Shown here: piece by piece, positions 1-10,881 of the stretch
Numbering within the stretch: position 1 is the first letter of the stretch
How the letters are laid out: the number at the start of each line of letters is the position of its first letter
Origin: Sphingomonas sp. Leaf22
GTDB lineage: Bacteria; Pseudomonadota; Alphaproteobacteria; Sphingomonadales; Sphingomonadaceae
NCBI RefSeq assembly: GCF_001421715.1
Contig: NZ_LMKP01000006.1
Location: 101,436 to 142,753 of the forward strand
Direction of reading: 5' to 3'
Length of the DNA: 41,318 nt
Translations under genes and position numbers: made by a program
Notes under the pieces: generated by a model
Told to the model about the DNA's origin: nothing
Database searches by the model: none
What the model saw: only the letters and a program-made list of their open reading frames with translations

Positions 1-74
1 TGCACCCGGAGCGATTCGAACGCCCGGCCCTCAGATTCGTAGTCTGATGCTCTATCCAGCTGAGCTACGGGTGC
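1..74 (-). tRNA. tRNA-Arg (anticodon ACG), copy 1
   Basis: The minus strand folds as a complete tRNA: acceptor arms GCACCCG / CGGGTGC with discriminator A at base 1, a T-loop TTCGAAT, and an anticodon loop CTACGAA giving anticodon ACG (arginine; A34 is normally deaminated to inosine by TadA to read CGU/CGC/CGA). The window starts at the discriminator base, so the CCA end lies outside; the second copy encodes its CCA. Bases 1-74 are identical to 250-323. Confidence 0.96.
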
Positions 75-88
75 CCGGTGGAGGCAGC

Positions 89-117
89 CTGTTAGACGCG
101 ACGTTTCGGTCTGGCAA
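89..117 (-). promoter_or_regulatory. Promoter of tRNA-Arg copy 1
   Basis: On the minus strand TTGCCA (117-112) is followed by a 17-base spacer and TAACAG (94-89), 14 bases before the tRNA 5' end. The same two hexamers at the same spacing stand before copy 2, while the spacer between them has diverged, which is what selection on a sigma70-type promoter would leave. Confidence 0.6.
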
Positions 118-212
118 GCCCTAGCCCCGTCAAATAACCGTGTCGACGTTTTCGGATATGATCAAACATTCTCGCAGCCGAAACCGAACTTCGGCAACAC
201 AGACAAAGAAAA

Positions 213-239
213 CCCCGCCGGACCGTTGGTCTGGCGGGG
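213..239 (-). terminator. Intrinsic terminator of tRNA-Arg copy 2
   Basis: A 12-bp stem (213-224 with 228-239, one G-T pair) with a 3-base loop, followed on the minus strand by TTTTCTTTG. It lies just downstream of the second tRNA-Arg, so each copy is probably transcribed separately. Confidence 0.75.
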
Positions 240-246
240 CTTTCCA

Positions 247-323
247 TGGTGCACCCGGAGCGATTCGAACGCCCGGCCCTCAGATTCGTAGTCTGATGCT
301 CTATCCAGCTGAGCTACGGGTGC
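247..323 (-). tRNA. tRNA-Arg (anticodon ACG), copy 2
   Basis: Identical in sequence to the copy at 1-74, with the same ACG anticodon in the loop CTACGAA. Here the 3' CCA is encoded in the DNA (TGG at 247-249 on the plus strand). It is preceded by the duplicated promoter and followed by a strong hairpin terminator. Confidence 0.97.
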
Positions 324-337
324 CCGGTGGAGGCAGC

Positions 338-366
338 CTGTTAGACGTGGCTTTTTGGTCTGGCAA
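338..366 (-). promoter_or_regulatory. Promoter of tRNA-Arg copy 2
   Basis: TTGCCA (366-361), 17-base spacer, TAACAG (343-338) on the minus strand, at the same distance from the tRNA as in copy 1. The hexamers are conserved between the copies although the spacer is not. Confidence 0.6.
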
Positions 367-405
367 GCCTGTCGCGCGATTTTTTTTGGATGCATAGCTG
401 GGGAC

Positions 406-900
406 ATGAAAGCCGCTCCGATCCCGCTCGTCCTGTTCGCCGCCCTGCTGTCGGCCTGCGCCGCGCCGCGTGGAGAGTATCCGTCGCTGCTGCCCCGCCC
501 GATCGAAAAGATCAGTCTGGCCGAACCGTCACGCCCGGTGCCGGTCGCAACGCCCGACGCCGGGCTCGATCGAAGGATCGCGACGCTGACCGGTAGCGTC
601 GACAGCGCGACGTCCGCGTTCGACGCGGCGGTAAGCCGCGCCCGACCGCTGGTCCGTGCCGCCGCCGGGACGGCACAGGGCAGCGAACGCTGGCTGGGCG
701 CGCAGGTGGCGTTGGCGGAACTGGACGTCGCCCGCACCGCGATCGATACGCCCCTCGCCGATCTCGAACGGCTGGCGATCGACCGCGCCGCGGCTGGATC
801 GCCACCCTATCCCGCGCTGGACACTGCGCTGGCAAAGGCGACCGAGGCGGCGAAGGCCCAGCGTGCAACCATCGCGACGCTGGGCGCGAGCCTGCGCTAA
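406..900 (+). CDS. Small putative lipoprotein, helical
   Basis: A 164-residue protein of unknown function. The N-terminus is a lipoprotein signal peptide: a short charged start (MKAA), a hydrophobic run, and the lipobox LSAC with the acylated cysteine at residue 18. The rest is rich in alanine, arginine and acidic residues and looks mostly helical, with a segment around residues 60-95 (SVDSATSAFDAAVSRARPLV) typical of soluble periplasmic helical bundles. An in-frame upstream ATG at 355 exists, but only the start at 406 gives a proper signal peptide. It ends 49 bases from the converging stop of the membrane protein at 950. I do not recognise the family; lipoprotein localisation is the only firm inference. 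Confidence 0.7.
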   Translation: MKAAPIPLVLFAALLSACAAPRGEYPSLLPRPIEKISLAEPSRPVPVATPDAGLDRRIATLTGSVDSATSAFDAAVSRARPLVRAAAGTAQGSERWLGAQVALAELDVARTAIDTPLADLERLAIDRAAAGSPPYPALDTALAKATEAAKAQRATIATLGASLR

Positions 901-949
901 ACCACGGCCGACCGGTGCTCGGACGCCGGACGGACGGCAGCGAAATCCG

Positions 950-3141
950 TTATTGCAATGCCCGCAGCACCGGCAGGATCGACGCATAATCGTCGGTCCA
1001 CGGCGCGGTATCGGTCACCGGCAGCGGTTCCCACGCACCGCCGCGCGCCAACAACTCGCCCAGCACGCTGGGATCGCGGGTCAAGGCGATCCAGACCGAC
1101 CCGCTGTCGCCCGCCCCGCCGCCGACTGGTTGATAGGCCAGCTGCGCCGCCATCCATCCCGATGCCGTCCGCGCCACGACCGGGGCCAGATCGAGATAGC
1201 GGTTCGACACATGGACCAGCAGCAAGCCGCGCCGCCCCAGCACCCGGCCATAGGTATCGAACGCCTCCCGCGTCATCAGGTGCATCGGCACCGCATCCGA
1301 CGAGAAGGCGTCGAGCGCCAGCAGGTCGAGGCTCCCCGCCGAAGCCTGCGATATGCTCAAGCGCGCATCGCCCAGCACGATCTGCGCGTCGGGTGCACAG
1401 CGGCGCAGGAAGGTGAAGGCTCCCGAATCGCGCGCGATCCGCACCACGACCGGATCGATCTCGTAGAACCGCCATTGCTGGCCCGGCTGCGCATAGCAGG
1501 CGAGCGTCCCGGTTCCGAGGCCGACGATGCCGATCCGGGCGTCGCGGCCATATAGCGCGGGGACGGCGCGCAAAGCCTCGCCCACCCCCGAATTGGGCAC
1601 GTAATAGGTGGTCGGGGTTCGCTCGCGCGCGGGACTGCCGGTCAACTGGATACCGTGCAGGGTGGTGCCGTGCTGCAACTCGTTCACCCCCTCGCCGCGG
1701 GTGATCGTATAGACGCCGAAATAGCTCCGCGTCCGTGCCCCCGGTTCCAGCGACAGCTGGATCGCACGATAGCCGCCGAACAGGAACAGCGCGCCGGCCA
1801 GCGCAAAGACATAGGGCAGGCGCGATCCGATCGCGAACACCCCGACGATCGTGATCGCCAGGAACGCGATCGGCTCTGGCCTCGGCCCCAATAGCTCACC
1901 CGGATTGGCAAGGCCCAGCAGGATGAAGCCGGTAATCGCCACCAGCACACCGATCGTCAGTCGCCTGCCGCCCGCTGCCCATATCCGCTGCGTGACCGGC
2001 AGCAGGAACGGCAGCGGTGCCAGCGCCCCCGCGGCGAGGATCAGCAGCGGATATTCGTAACTCCAGTCGAACAGTACCGGTGCGATCAGCCCGGAAAACA
2101 CCCCGCCCAGCGCTCCGCCGACCGACATCGCCAGATAGAATCCGGTCAGCCGCGCCGGTGCAGGGCGAAGCGCATACATCCGGGTATGCAGCGCCACCGA
2201 CACCGCGAACAACAGAATCAGCGCCGCCAGCGCGCTCAACAGCGGATAGTCGTGATGCCCGCCGATCATCATCCCGCCAAAGACGAGGATGGTGATCGGC
2301 GCATAGCGGGTGATGGCTTCCGCCAGCCCGCGTCGATCCGCAAAGGCGACCGTGAAGCTCAACAGATACAGCCCCAGCGGCAATACCCAGAGCAGCGGCA
2401 CCGCAACGATATCGGTCGTCAGAAAGGTCGAGGTCGCCAGCATCAACCCCGACGGCACCAGCGCGAGCACGATCCAGTGCAGCACGCGGCGCTTGTCCGG
2501 CGCATCGCCCGGATCGAGCGCCGCCACCTGTTCGCGCCGCTGCGGCAACAGCCATCCGCATGCCACGACCAGCAACGTCACCAGCGCATAGCCCGCGCTC
2601 CACCCCCAGCTTTGCGACCGGAGCGGCAGCAATGGCTCGACCAGCAGGGGATAGGCGATCAGCCCGGCGAAACTGCCGACATTCGACGCGGCATACAGCG
2701 CATAGGGATCACGCCCCGGACAGATGAACGCGAACCAGCGTTGCAGCAACGGTGCCTGTGCCGACACCGCAAAGAATAACGGCCCGATCGACGCCGCCAG
2801 CAGCCACGGTGCCCACAGCGCCGGCTCGATCCCGGAGGGCACCTGCGTCGCACTGACCCCGATCGGCAACCACACCGCCGCACACAGCAGCACCATCAGA
2901 TGCACCGCCGCCTGCGCCTTCGGCATCAGCTTGCCGAGCAGATGGGCATAGGCATAGCCGCCCAGCAGCAGCGCCTGATAGACGAGCATCGCCGAGTTCC
3001 ACACCGCCGGTGCGCCGCCCAGTTGCGGCAACGCCATCCGCGCGACCATCGGCTGGACGAGGAACAGCAGGAACGACCCGGTCAGGATCGTCGCAACGAA
3101 GATCCAGCGGATCGGCCATCCGGTAATACGCTCCGATACGA

Positions 3142-3145
<4 letters not shown>
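950..3145 (-). CDS. Polytopic membrane protein with C-terminal spermidine-synthase-like domain
   Basis: 731 residues. Roughly the first 480 are hydrophobic helices resembling a membrane transporter scaffold; the last 230 form a Rossmann domain of the spermidine synthase/methyltransferase type. Visible motifs are a nucleotide-binding loop (IGIVGLGTGTLACYA), the acidic end of the next strand (YEIDP), and LDAFSSDAVPMHLMT, which occupies the catalytic-loop position. This matches the widespread 'fused MFS/spermidine synthase' annotation; its substrate is unknown and true polyamine synthesis is not shown. The start is GTG at 3145, overlapping the TGA of the acetyltransferase gene by 4 bases; a longer reading to 3604 is only an out-of-frame run through that gene. 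It is the third gene of the hemB operon. Confidence 0.85.
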
Positions 3146-4727
<1,582 letters not shown>

Positions 4728-4738
4728 TTACCGACCGC

Positions 4739-5623
4739 ATGACGCAGATCCGCTCCGCCGCCATGATCGTCAATGCCCGGTCACGCAGCGGGCAGGACCA
4801 GTTCGCGCAGGCGTGCAGCGCGATGCAGGGCATGCCGTTCGAGGTCGACGCCCATGCGGTCGAAAACCCGGACGACCTCGTGCCGACGCTGGAGCGAGCG
4901 CTGGAACGCAAACCCGATCTGGTGATCTTGGGCGGCGGCGACGGTACGATCAGCAGTCTGGTCGACCATCTGCTCGGCCATGACGTTATCTTGGGGGTGC
5001 TCCCGTTCGGCACCGCCAACAGTTTTTGCCGCACGCTCGGCATTCCGCTGGACATTCCAGGCGCGGTCGAGGTGCTCAAGACCGGCCGCCCGCGCCGCAT
5101 CGACCTTGGCATGGTCGACGGCGATTATTTCGCGAATTGTGCCGCGATCGGCCTGTCGCCGCAGATCGCGCAAACCGTCCCGCACGGCGTCAAGAAGCTG
5201 TTCGGCCGCGTAGGATATCTGGCGTGGGCGACGCTGCAATTCGTCAAGTTCCAGCCATTCCAGTTGATCGTCGGCGAGGGACCGAACGCCAAGCGGATGA
5301 CCGCGACCGAGGTCCGCATTTCCAACGGCCGCTTCCATGGCGGCACCGAACTGGTCGAGGAAGCGCGGCTCGACAGCGGCGAGATCATCGTTCAGGTCGT
5401 GTGCGGCAAGGGCAAGCGCAGCCTCGTGCGCAACTGGGCCGCCGGCTTCTTCCGCCTCGATTCCCGCCGCGTCGATACGGTGACCTTTCACGGCCAGTCG
5501 CTGCGCATCGAAACCGTGCCGCCGCTGCCGATCTCGATCGACGGAGAGGTGCTGGCCAAGACGCCGGTCATGGCCAAGGTCGCGGCGGGGATCATTGAGG
5601 TAATGGCGCCGATCGAACCATAA
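4739..5623 (+). CDS. Diacylglycerol kinase family lipid kinase
   Basis: 294 residues with the two-domain fold of the DAGK/YegS/sphingosine-kinase family. The nucleotide-binding motif GGGDGT is near residue 62, followed by VLPFGTANSFCRTLGIP, the conserved P-x-GT-x-N segment that positions ATP and lipid. The C-terminal beta-sandwich includes SNGRFHGGTELVEEARLDSGE and ends with PISIDGEV, both family hallmarks. It should phosphorylate a lipid alcohol at the membrane; whether the substrate is diacylglycerol or a sphingoid base (relevant in a sphingolipid-making lineage) is not decided by sequence. Transcribed divergently from hemB with 83 bases between starts. Confidence 0.9.
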   Translation: MTQIRSAAMIVNARSRSGQDQFAQACSAMQGMPFEVDAHAVENPDDLVPTLERALERKPDLVILGGGDGTISSLVDHLLGHDVILGVLPFGTANSFCRTLGIPLDIPGAVEVLKTGRPRRIDLGMVDGDYFANCAAIGLSPQIAQTVPHGVKKLFGRVGYLAWATLQFVKFQPFQLIVGEGPNAKRMTATEVRISNGRFHGGTELVEEARLDSGEIIVQVVCGKGKRSLVRNWAAGFFRLDSRRVDTVTFHGQSLRIETVPPLPISIDGEVLAKTPVMAKVAAGIIEVMAPIEP

Positions 5624-5626
5624 CGT

Positions 5627-5721
5627 CGTTCCCGCGCTGGCGGCGACCCATAAACGCTGACGCCCGCGACATACCCGAAGCGTTGCGTCTATGAATTCCC
5701 ACCTTCGCAGGAATGACGAAA
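5627..5721. repeat. Degenerate intergenic palindrome, copy A
   Basis: An imperfect inverted repeat: left arm CGTCGTTCCCGCGCTGGCGG plus CCATAAACGC, right arm GCGTCTATGAATTCCC plus CGCAGGAATGACGA. It has the same plan as the elements at 5741, 19407 and 23810. Confidence 0.65.
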
Positions 5722-5740
5722 CAGTACCTTAGAAAAACGT

Positions 5741-5840
5741 CGTCATTCCGGCGAAGGCCGGAATCCATTGTGTCGGGTGCTCACGACAAAAACGGCGCCG
5801 TTACCCCATCTATGGATTCCGACCTGCATCGGAAGAACGA
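5741..5840. repeat. Intergenic palindrome, copy B
   Basis: Outer arms CGTCATTCCGGCGAAGGCCG and the mirrored GGATTCCGACCTGCATCGG, with about 50 bases between. It follows copy A, so the 221-base gap between the lipid kinase gene and the end of valS is almost entirely repeat sequence and may serve as a bidirectional transcription end. Confidence 0.75.
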
Positions 5841-5844
5841 AGCG

Positions 5845-8673
5845 TTACCCCAGCCGCCCCAGCGCCGCATGCAACCGCGCCGCCTCGGCCATCTTGTCAT
5901 TATGGTCCGCCCGCGCCTTCTCGACCGCTTCGGGCTTGGCGCGCTCGACGAAGCTCGCATTGCCCAGCCGACCGGCCAGCGCATCGCGCTCCTTCTCCGC
6001 CGCCGCGATCGCCTTGGTCAGGCGCGCGCGTTCGGCGTCCAGATCGATGACATCGCCCAGCGGCAGGACGAAGGTCGCTTCGTCCACCACGATCTGCAAC
6101 GCCCCGCCCGCCGGCGCATCGCCGGCCACGGCATCGACCCGCGCCAGCCGCGCCAGCACCGCGCCCTGTCGCGCCAGCCGCTCGACCGTCTCGCCCGACG
6201 CATCGCGAACATGCAGCGGCAGCCGCGCCCCCGGCGGCACGTTCAGCTCGGTCCGCGCCGCCCGGATTTCACTGACCAGCCGGATCAGCCAGTCGATCTC
6301 CGCCCGCGCCGCCGGATCGATCGCCCGCGCGTCGGCCATCGGCCAGTGCGCGACGATCAGGTCGCTCGAACGCTCGCCGAGCGCATGCCACAGTTCCTCG
6401 GTGATGAACGGCATGAACGGGTGCAGCATCACCAAAATCTGGTCGAGCACCCAGCCCGCGACCGCCCGCGTTTCCTCGCCCCCCTCGGCCCCACCCTGCA
6501 GCACCGGCTTGATGAGTTCGAGATACCAGTCGCAAAACCGGCTCCACGTGAACTGATAGATGGTGTTCGCCGCCCCGTCGAAGCGCAGATCGGCCAGCGC
6601 AAGGTCGAGCGCCTGGACCGTCTCGATCGTCTCGGCGATGATCCAGCGATTGACCGCCAGCTCGGCCTTGGGTGGCTCGATCGTTGCCGACGCCCCGATG
6701 CCGTTGGCCTGCGCAAAGCGGGTGGCGTTCCACAGCTTCGTCGCGAAGTTGCGATACCCCTCGACCCGCTTCTCATCCATCTTGATGTCGCGACCCTGGC
6801 TCTCCATCGCCGCCATGAAGAAGCGCAACGCATCGGCGCCATAGCGATCGATCAGCCCCAGCGGATCGACCGTATTGCCCTTCGACTTCGACATCTTCGC
6901 GCCATCGGCGGCGCGGACGAGGCCATGGAGGTACAGCGTCTTGAACGGCACCTCTTTCATGAAGTGGATGCCCTGCATCAACATCCGCGCGTCCCAGAAG
7001 AACAGGATGTCGAAGCCCGAGATCAGCACGTCGTTGCTGTAGCGACCACCCAGCGTCGGATCGCTATTCTCCGGCCAGCCGAGCGTCGCGAAAGGCCACA
7101 GCGCCGAGGAGAACCACGTGTCGAGCACGTCGGGGTCCTGCCAAAGTACCGGTTGCGCGGGACGGTCTTCGCTCGGAGCAAGCAAAATTTCGTCGAAAGC
7201 ATCTTCGGGCGAAGCTCCGATCCGTGCTTCGACTCCGTAATATTCGGCAGCAGCTGCCAGTGCGGCAGCTTCGGATTCCTCTACGAAAACCTTGTAATCG
7301 GCTTGAAGATTGGTCGCACCGTTACCCTTGATCTCGACGCCGATACGCCCGTTTTCATGTCGCTTGGGCCCAAACCACGCCGGGATACGATGCCCCCACC
7401 ACAACTGGCGCGACACGCACCATGGCTGGATATTCTCCATCCAGTTGAAATAGGTCTTTTCCCAAGACTTCGGCACGATCTTGACCGCGCCAGACCGGAC
7501 CGCCTCGATCGCGGGCTGCGCCAGCGTCTTGGCATCGACATACCATTGGTCGGTCAGCCACGGTTCGATCACCACGCCCGAACGGTCGCCGAACGGCGTC
7601 TGGATGGTGCGCGGTTCGGCATCGTGCTCGACACCGTCCTTGTCGACGTGCGGGATCAGGACGCCTTCGTCCTTCAGCCGCGCGACGACCGCCTTGCGGG
7701 CATCGGCGCTAGACAGGCCGAGGAAAGCGTCGGGGATCAGCCTGTCGGCGGTTTGCACGATATTCGCCCTGGCATCGAGCATGTTGAGCATGTCGCGCGC
7801 CTCGATCCCGGCGCGACGGCCGACCTCGAAATCGTTGAAGTCGTGGCCGGGCGTGATCTTCACCGCGCCCGATCCGAGTTCGGGGTCGGCATGTTCGTCG
7901 GCCACGATCGGGATGAGACGCCCGGTAATCGGCAGGCGTACCTGCTTGCCGATCAGCGCGGTATAGCGTGCGTCGTCGGGATGCACCGCGACGGCCATGT
8001 CGGCCAGCATCGTTTCGGGCCGCGTCGTCGCCACCTCGATAAAACCCGATCCGTCCGCCAACGGGTAGCGCAAGCGCCAGAAATTGCCCCTGACTTCGCG
8101 CGTCTCGACCTCGAGATCGCTGATCGCGGTGCCGAGACCCGGGTCCCAGTTCACCAACCGCTTGTCGCGGTACAGCAGCCCCTCGCGATGCAGCTGCACG
8201 AACACCTTCAGGACGGCGGCCGAAAAGCCTTCGTCCATGGTGAAGCGTTCATTGGCCCAGTCCATCGAACAGCCGAGCCGCCGCAACTGCCCGGTGATCT
8301 GCCCGCCGCTCTCGGCCTTCCATTCCCAGACCTTGGCGACGAAATCGTCACGCGAAAAATCGGTGCGCTTCTGCTGTTGCTGCGCCATCTGGCGTTCGAC
8401 GACCATCTGCGTCGCGATGCCGGCATGGTCGGTGCCGACGACCCAGCGGGCATCCTTGCCCTGCAACCGGGCATGGCGGACCAGAATGTCCTGCAATGTG
8501 TTGTCGAGCGCGTGGCCGATATGCAGGCTGCCGGTGACGTTGGGCGGCGGATTGACGATCGTCCACGGCGTCGCGTTCGGCCGATCGGGCCGGAACAGGC
8601 CGTCCTGTTCCCAGTGGGCATACCAGCGCGCTTCGATGGCGGCGGGATCGAAAGTCTTGGGCAGTTCGCTCAT
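5845..8673 (-). CDS. valS: Valyl-tRNA synthetase
   Basis: Charges tRNA-Val with valine; class I synthetase, cytosolic. 942 residues. The HIGH motif is at residues 51-54 (after [10 protein letters not shown]), the [13 protein letters not shown] signature follows, and [12 protein letters not shown] lies near residue 592. The editing (CP1) domain is present ([17 protein letters not shown]), and the C-terminus ends in a coiled coil ([22 protein letters not shown]) that contacts the tRNA. Residues about 444-504, just before [16 protein letters not shown], form a longer acidic/alanine-rich linker encoded by DNA of clearly lower GC than the rest of the gene. Last gene after pcm, tolC and popZ on the same strand. 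Confidence 0.98.
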   Translation of the reverse strand: MSELPKTFDPAAIEARWYAHWEQDGLFRPDRPNATPWTIVNPPPNVTGSLHIGHALDNTLQDILVRHARLQGKDARWVVGTDHAGIATQMVVERQMAQQQQKRTDFSRDDFVAKVWEWKAESGGQITGQLRRLGCSMDWANERFTMDEGFSAAVLKVFVQLHREGLLYRDKRLVNWDPGLGTAISDLEVETREVRGNFWRLRYPLADGSGFIEVATTRPETMLADMAVAVHPDDARYTALIGKQVRLPITGRLIPIVADEHADPELGSGAVKITPGHDFNDFEVGRRAGIEARDMLNMLDARANIVQTADRLIPDAFLGLSSADARKAVVARLKDEGVLIPHVDKDGVEHDAEPRTIQTPFGDRSGVVIEPWLTDQWYVDAKTLAQPAIEAVRSGAVKIVPKSWEKTYFNWMENIQPWCVSRQLWWGHRIPAWFGPKRHENGRIGVEIKGNGATNLQADYKVFVEESEAAALAAAAEYYGVEARIGASPEDAFDEILLAPSEDRPAQPVLWQDPDVLDTWFSSALWPFATLGWPENSDPTLGGRYSNDVLISGFDILFFWDARMLMQGIHFMKEVPFKTLYLHGLVRAADGAKMSKSKGNTVDPLGLIDRYGADALRFFMAAMESQGRDIKMDEKRVEGYRNFATKLWNATRFAQANGIGASATIEPPKAELAVNRWIIAETIETVQALDLALADLRFDGAANTIYQFTWSRFCDWYLELIKPVLQGGAEGGEETRAVAGWVLDQILVMLHPFMPFITEELWHALGERSSDLIVAHWPMADARAIDPAARAEIDWLIRLVSEIRAARTELNVPPGARLPLHVRDASGETVERLARQGAVLARLARVDAVAGDAPAGGALQIVVDEATFVLPLGDVIDLDAERARLTKAIAAAEKERDALAGRLGNASFVERAKPEAVEKARADHNDKMAEAARLHAALGRLG

Positions 8674-8718
8674 CGCCGTCGCATGGCGCGGATGCGACGG
8701 CGTTGCAAGAGAGCGGCG

Positions 8719-9270
8719 CTATTCGCGTCCGCTGATCCGGGCGATCTCCCGCGCCACCATCGCCTCGACGATGCCGGGCAGCTTTGCGTCCAGCCATTCG
8801 CGCAGCATCGGGCGCAGCATCTCGCGCACCATCCCTTCGAGCGAATCGGCACCCGGCGTTTCGGGCTTCACCAACATCCGCGACAACTGGTCAAGCGCGC
8901 CGCGACTCGCCTCGGCGGCGCGGTCGGATACGATCGATGCGTCGATCTTGCCGGGTGCGGGCGCTGCTGGCATCGGTTCGGGCTCGGCTTCCATGCGAGG
9001 TTCGGGGGCGCGCGGCCGTTCGGCGCGCGGTGCGTCGACACGGGGCTGTTCGACCCGTGCCTGTTCCATGCGCGGCGGCGGTGGCGGCGCTGCAACGCTC
9101 TGATTCAGTTCGAGAATTTCGTCGCCGTCGTCGAGGTCGCGTGCCTGCGCCGTGCGGATCGACTTGCGACCGCGCAACGCCTGGGCCGATCCTTCGCCCT
9201 CTTCGGCGATGATCCGCTTGATCGAGGACAGGATGTCCTCCATCGACGTTTCGTTGCTGATATCGCCCAT
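8719..9270 (-). CDS. popZ: DUF2497 protein, PopZ-like pole organiser
   Basis: 183 residues with the layout of alphaproteobacterial PopZ: a short N-terminal helix (ETSMEDILSSIKRIIAEE) that binds clients, a proline- and acid-rich disordered middle (PPPPPRMEQARVEQPRVDAP and following), and a C-terminal helical oligomerisation region (LEGMVREMLRPMLREWLDAKLPGIVEAMV). In Caulobacter PopZ forms polar condensates that anchor the ParB-origin complex; that role is inferred here. The position directly upstream of valS is also seen in Caulobacter. ATG at 9270 follows a good GAGG box by 6 bases; ATG at 9282 (4 residues longer) is an alternative. Confidence 0.88.
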   Translation of the reverse strand: MGDISNETSMEDILSSIKRIIAEEGEGSAQALRGRKSIRTAQARDLDDGDEILELNQSVAAPPPPPRMEQARVEQPRVDAPRAERPRAPEPRMEAEPEPMPAAPAPGKIDASIVSDRAAEASRGALDQLSRMLVKPETPGADSLEGMVREMLRPMLREWLDAKLPGIVEAMVAREIARISGRE

Positions 9271-9302
9271 CGCAACCCTCATTCGTTCCGCCCCTTGAAC
9301 GC

Positions 9303-10874
9303 CTAGCCTTCGGGGTTGATCCGCGGCGTGTCAACGCCTTGCGTTCCCCGAGCGGCTCCCCCCTGCCGATTAGGGGCATCGATGCCCTGCGTCGGCGTAT
9401 AGGGATTGGGCGTCCGCTGCAATGCGGGATCGAGTTCGCGGGTCACCACCGGCGTCTGTGCCGGGGTGTTGACCGTGCTGGGCGCGATCGGCACCGGCGC
9501 GGGATCGTCGCTCCAGTCCCAGATGCGGTTGCGCACCCGGTCGTAATTCGCGACCGGATCGTACAGCGCCCCGCCGTCGAGGCCCAGATCGCGTGCCTCC
9601 GCCCGACCCATCGCCGCCAGCAATGCGAAGCCGGCGACATAGGCGTCCCGCCGCGCCGAAACCAACTGCACCTGTGAATTGAGCAATTCCTGCTCGGCAT
9701 TCAGGATGTCGAGGATCGTCCGGGTGCCGACGCTGTTCTCGGCGCGGACACCCTCCAGCGACAGGCGGTTGGCCTGTACCTGCACTTCCGACGATTCGAT
9801 CACCCGCAGCGCCGATTGCCATGCGGCGAACGCCGATCGCGCATCGGACACGACCGACCGTTCGACCTGCGTCACCTGCTCGATCGCGGCGCCTTCCAAC
9901 GCCTGCGCGCGACGGATTTGCGCGCTTGGCCGTCCGCTCTGGAACAGCGGCAGGCTGAACTGCACGCCGGCCTGCGCCTGTCCGCCATCCTGTTGCAGGA
10001 CGATGCCATCCACCGCCTGCGCCGACCCGAGGAAGCTGGTATAGCTCCCCCCGGCAATCGCGCTCACCGTCGGCAGCCGGTTGGCGCGGGCGACGCGCAC
10101 GTCGAACCCGGCGGCATCGCTGCTGCGCCGTGCCGCGATCAGCGCCGGATTGTTCGATACCGCCACCCCGACCGCACCGTTGGGATCGGCGGGCAGATTG
10201 GGCAGCGCGGGCGGCGCGTCGAGCGTTCCCGCCGGCGTGCCGGTGGTCGCGACATAGTTTTCGCGGCTCTGGATCAGCGACGCTTCGGCATTGCGCAGCT
10301 GCGCCTGCGCCGATGCCAGCCGCGCCTCGGACTGGGCGACGTCGGTGCGGGTCAGGTCGCCGACCTGGAACCGGTCCTGCGACGCCTGGAGGTTGACTTC
10401 GAGCACGCGGACATTCTGCTGGTTCAGCCGGACGATCGCCTCGTCGCGGATCACGTCGTTATACGCGGCGACGACCAGCGTGAAGACATTGGCCTCGGTG
10501 CTGCGCAGGTTGGCGCGACCCGCCTCGACCCGGGCATCGGCCGCCCGCACCCCGTTGCGGATCGATCCGCCCGCGTAGAGCGACTGGCTGACGTTCAGCT
10601 GGACGTTGCCGGTGCGCGGTGCCTGCGTGAACCCGCGGCTCGCGGGGTTCAGGATATTTTCGATGACCTGACCCTGCGTGACGACCTGCGGCAGCCCCTG
10701 CGAACGGGTGATCGGCACCGTTTCGTCGGTCGCCCGCTGGTTGGCGCGCGCCTGCGTCAGCTGCGGATTGGTTGCATAGGCGCGTACCAACGCCTCCCGC
10801 AACGTCTCCCCACTCGCAGGGGACGCCAGCAATGCCAGCACCGCAACCCCGCCGATGAACTTCCCCCCCCGCAT
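9303..10874 (-). CDS. tolC: TolC family outer membrane channel protein
   Basis: 523 residues. Signal peptide at the N-terminus (MRGGKFIGGVAVLALLASPASG, cut likely after SG/ET), then two repeats of the TolC fold: ETLREALVRAYATNPQL opens the first helical hairpin and SNNPALIAARRSSDAAGFDV the second. Conserved elements such as VNVSQSLYAGG-like (NVSQSLYAGGSI) and SVGTRTILDILNAEQELLN (close to the family's G-x-R-T-x-x-D-x-L-x-A-E) are present. It should form the outer-membrane exit duct for type I secretion and RND efflux. The C-terminal ~80 residues are proline/glutamine rich and probably flexible. Seven bases follow the pcm stop, so the two are co-transcribed. Confidence 0.95.
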   Translation of the reverse strand: MRGGKFIGGVAVLALLASPASGETLREALVRAYATNPQLTQARANQRATDETVPITRSQGLPQVVTQGQVIENILNPASRGFTQAPRTGNVQLNVSQSLYAGGSIRNGVRAADARVEAGRANLRSTEANVFTLVVAAYNDVIRDEAIVRLNQQNVRVLEVNLQASQDRFQVGDLTRTDVAQSEARLASAQAQLRNAEASLIQSRENYVATTGTPAGTLDAPPALPNLPADPNGAVGVAVSNNPALIAARRSSDAAGFDVRVARANRLPTVSAIAGGSYTSFLGSAQAVDGIVLQQDGGQAQAGVQFSLPLFQSGRPSAQIRRAQALEGAAIEQVTQVERSVVSDARSAFAAWQSALRVIESSEVQVQANRLSLEGVRAENSVGTRTILDILNAEQELLNSQVQLVSARRDAYVAGFALLAAMGRAEARDLGLDGGALYDPVANYDRVRNRIWDWSDDPAPVPIAPSTVNTPAQTPVVTRELDPALQRTPNPYTPTQGIDAPNRQGGAARGTQGVDTPRINPEG

Positions 10875-10881
10875 CTTTTTC

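Larger units (their letters stand above)
1..369. repeat. Tandem duplication of tRNA-Arg plus its promoter (period 249)
   Basis: Bases 1-98 match 250-347 exactly, and the match continues imperfectly to 120/369. The duplicated unit contains tRNA-Arg(ACG), its leader and its promoter. The only clear differences in the aligned flank lie between the two promoter hexamers (99-109 against 348-358). Confidence 0.9.

Noticed and set aside
5713..9306. A 1197-codon plus-strand reading frame opposite valS and popZ
   Set aside because: High-GC codon bias leaves the antisense frame open; the residues are Arg/His/Asp-rich with no family motifs, while the minus strand reads perfect ValS and PopZ.
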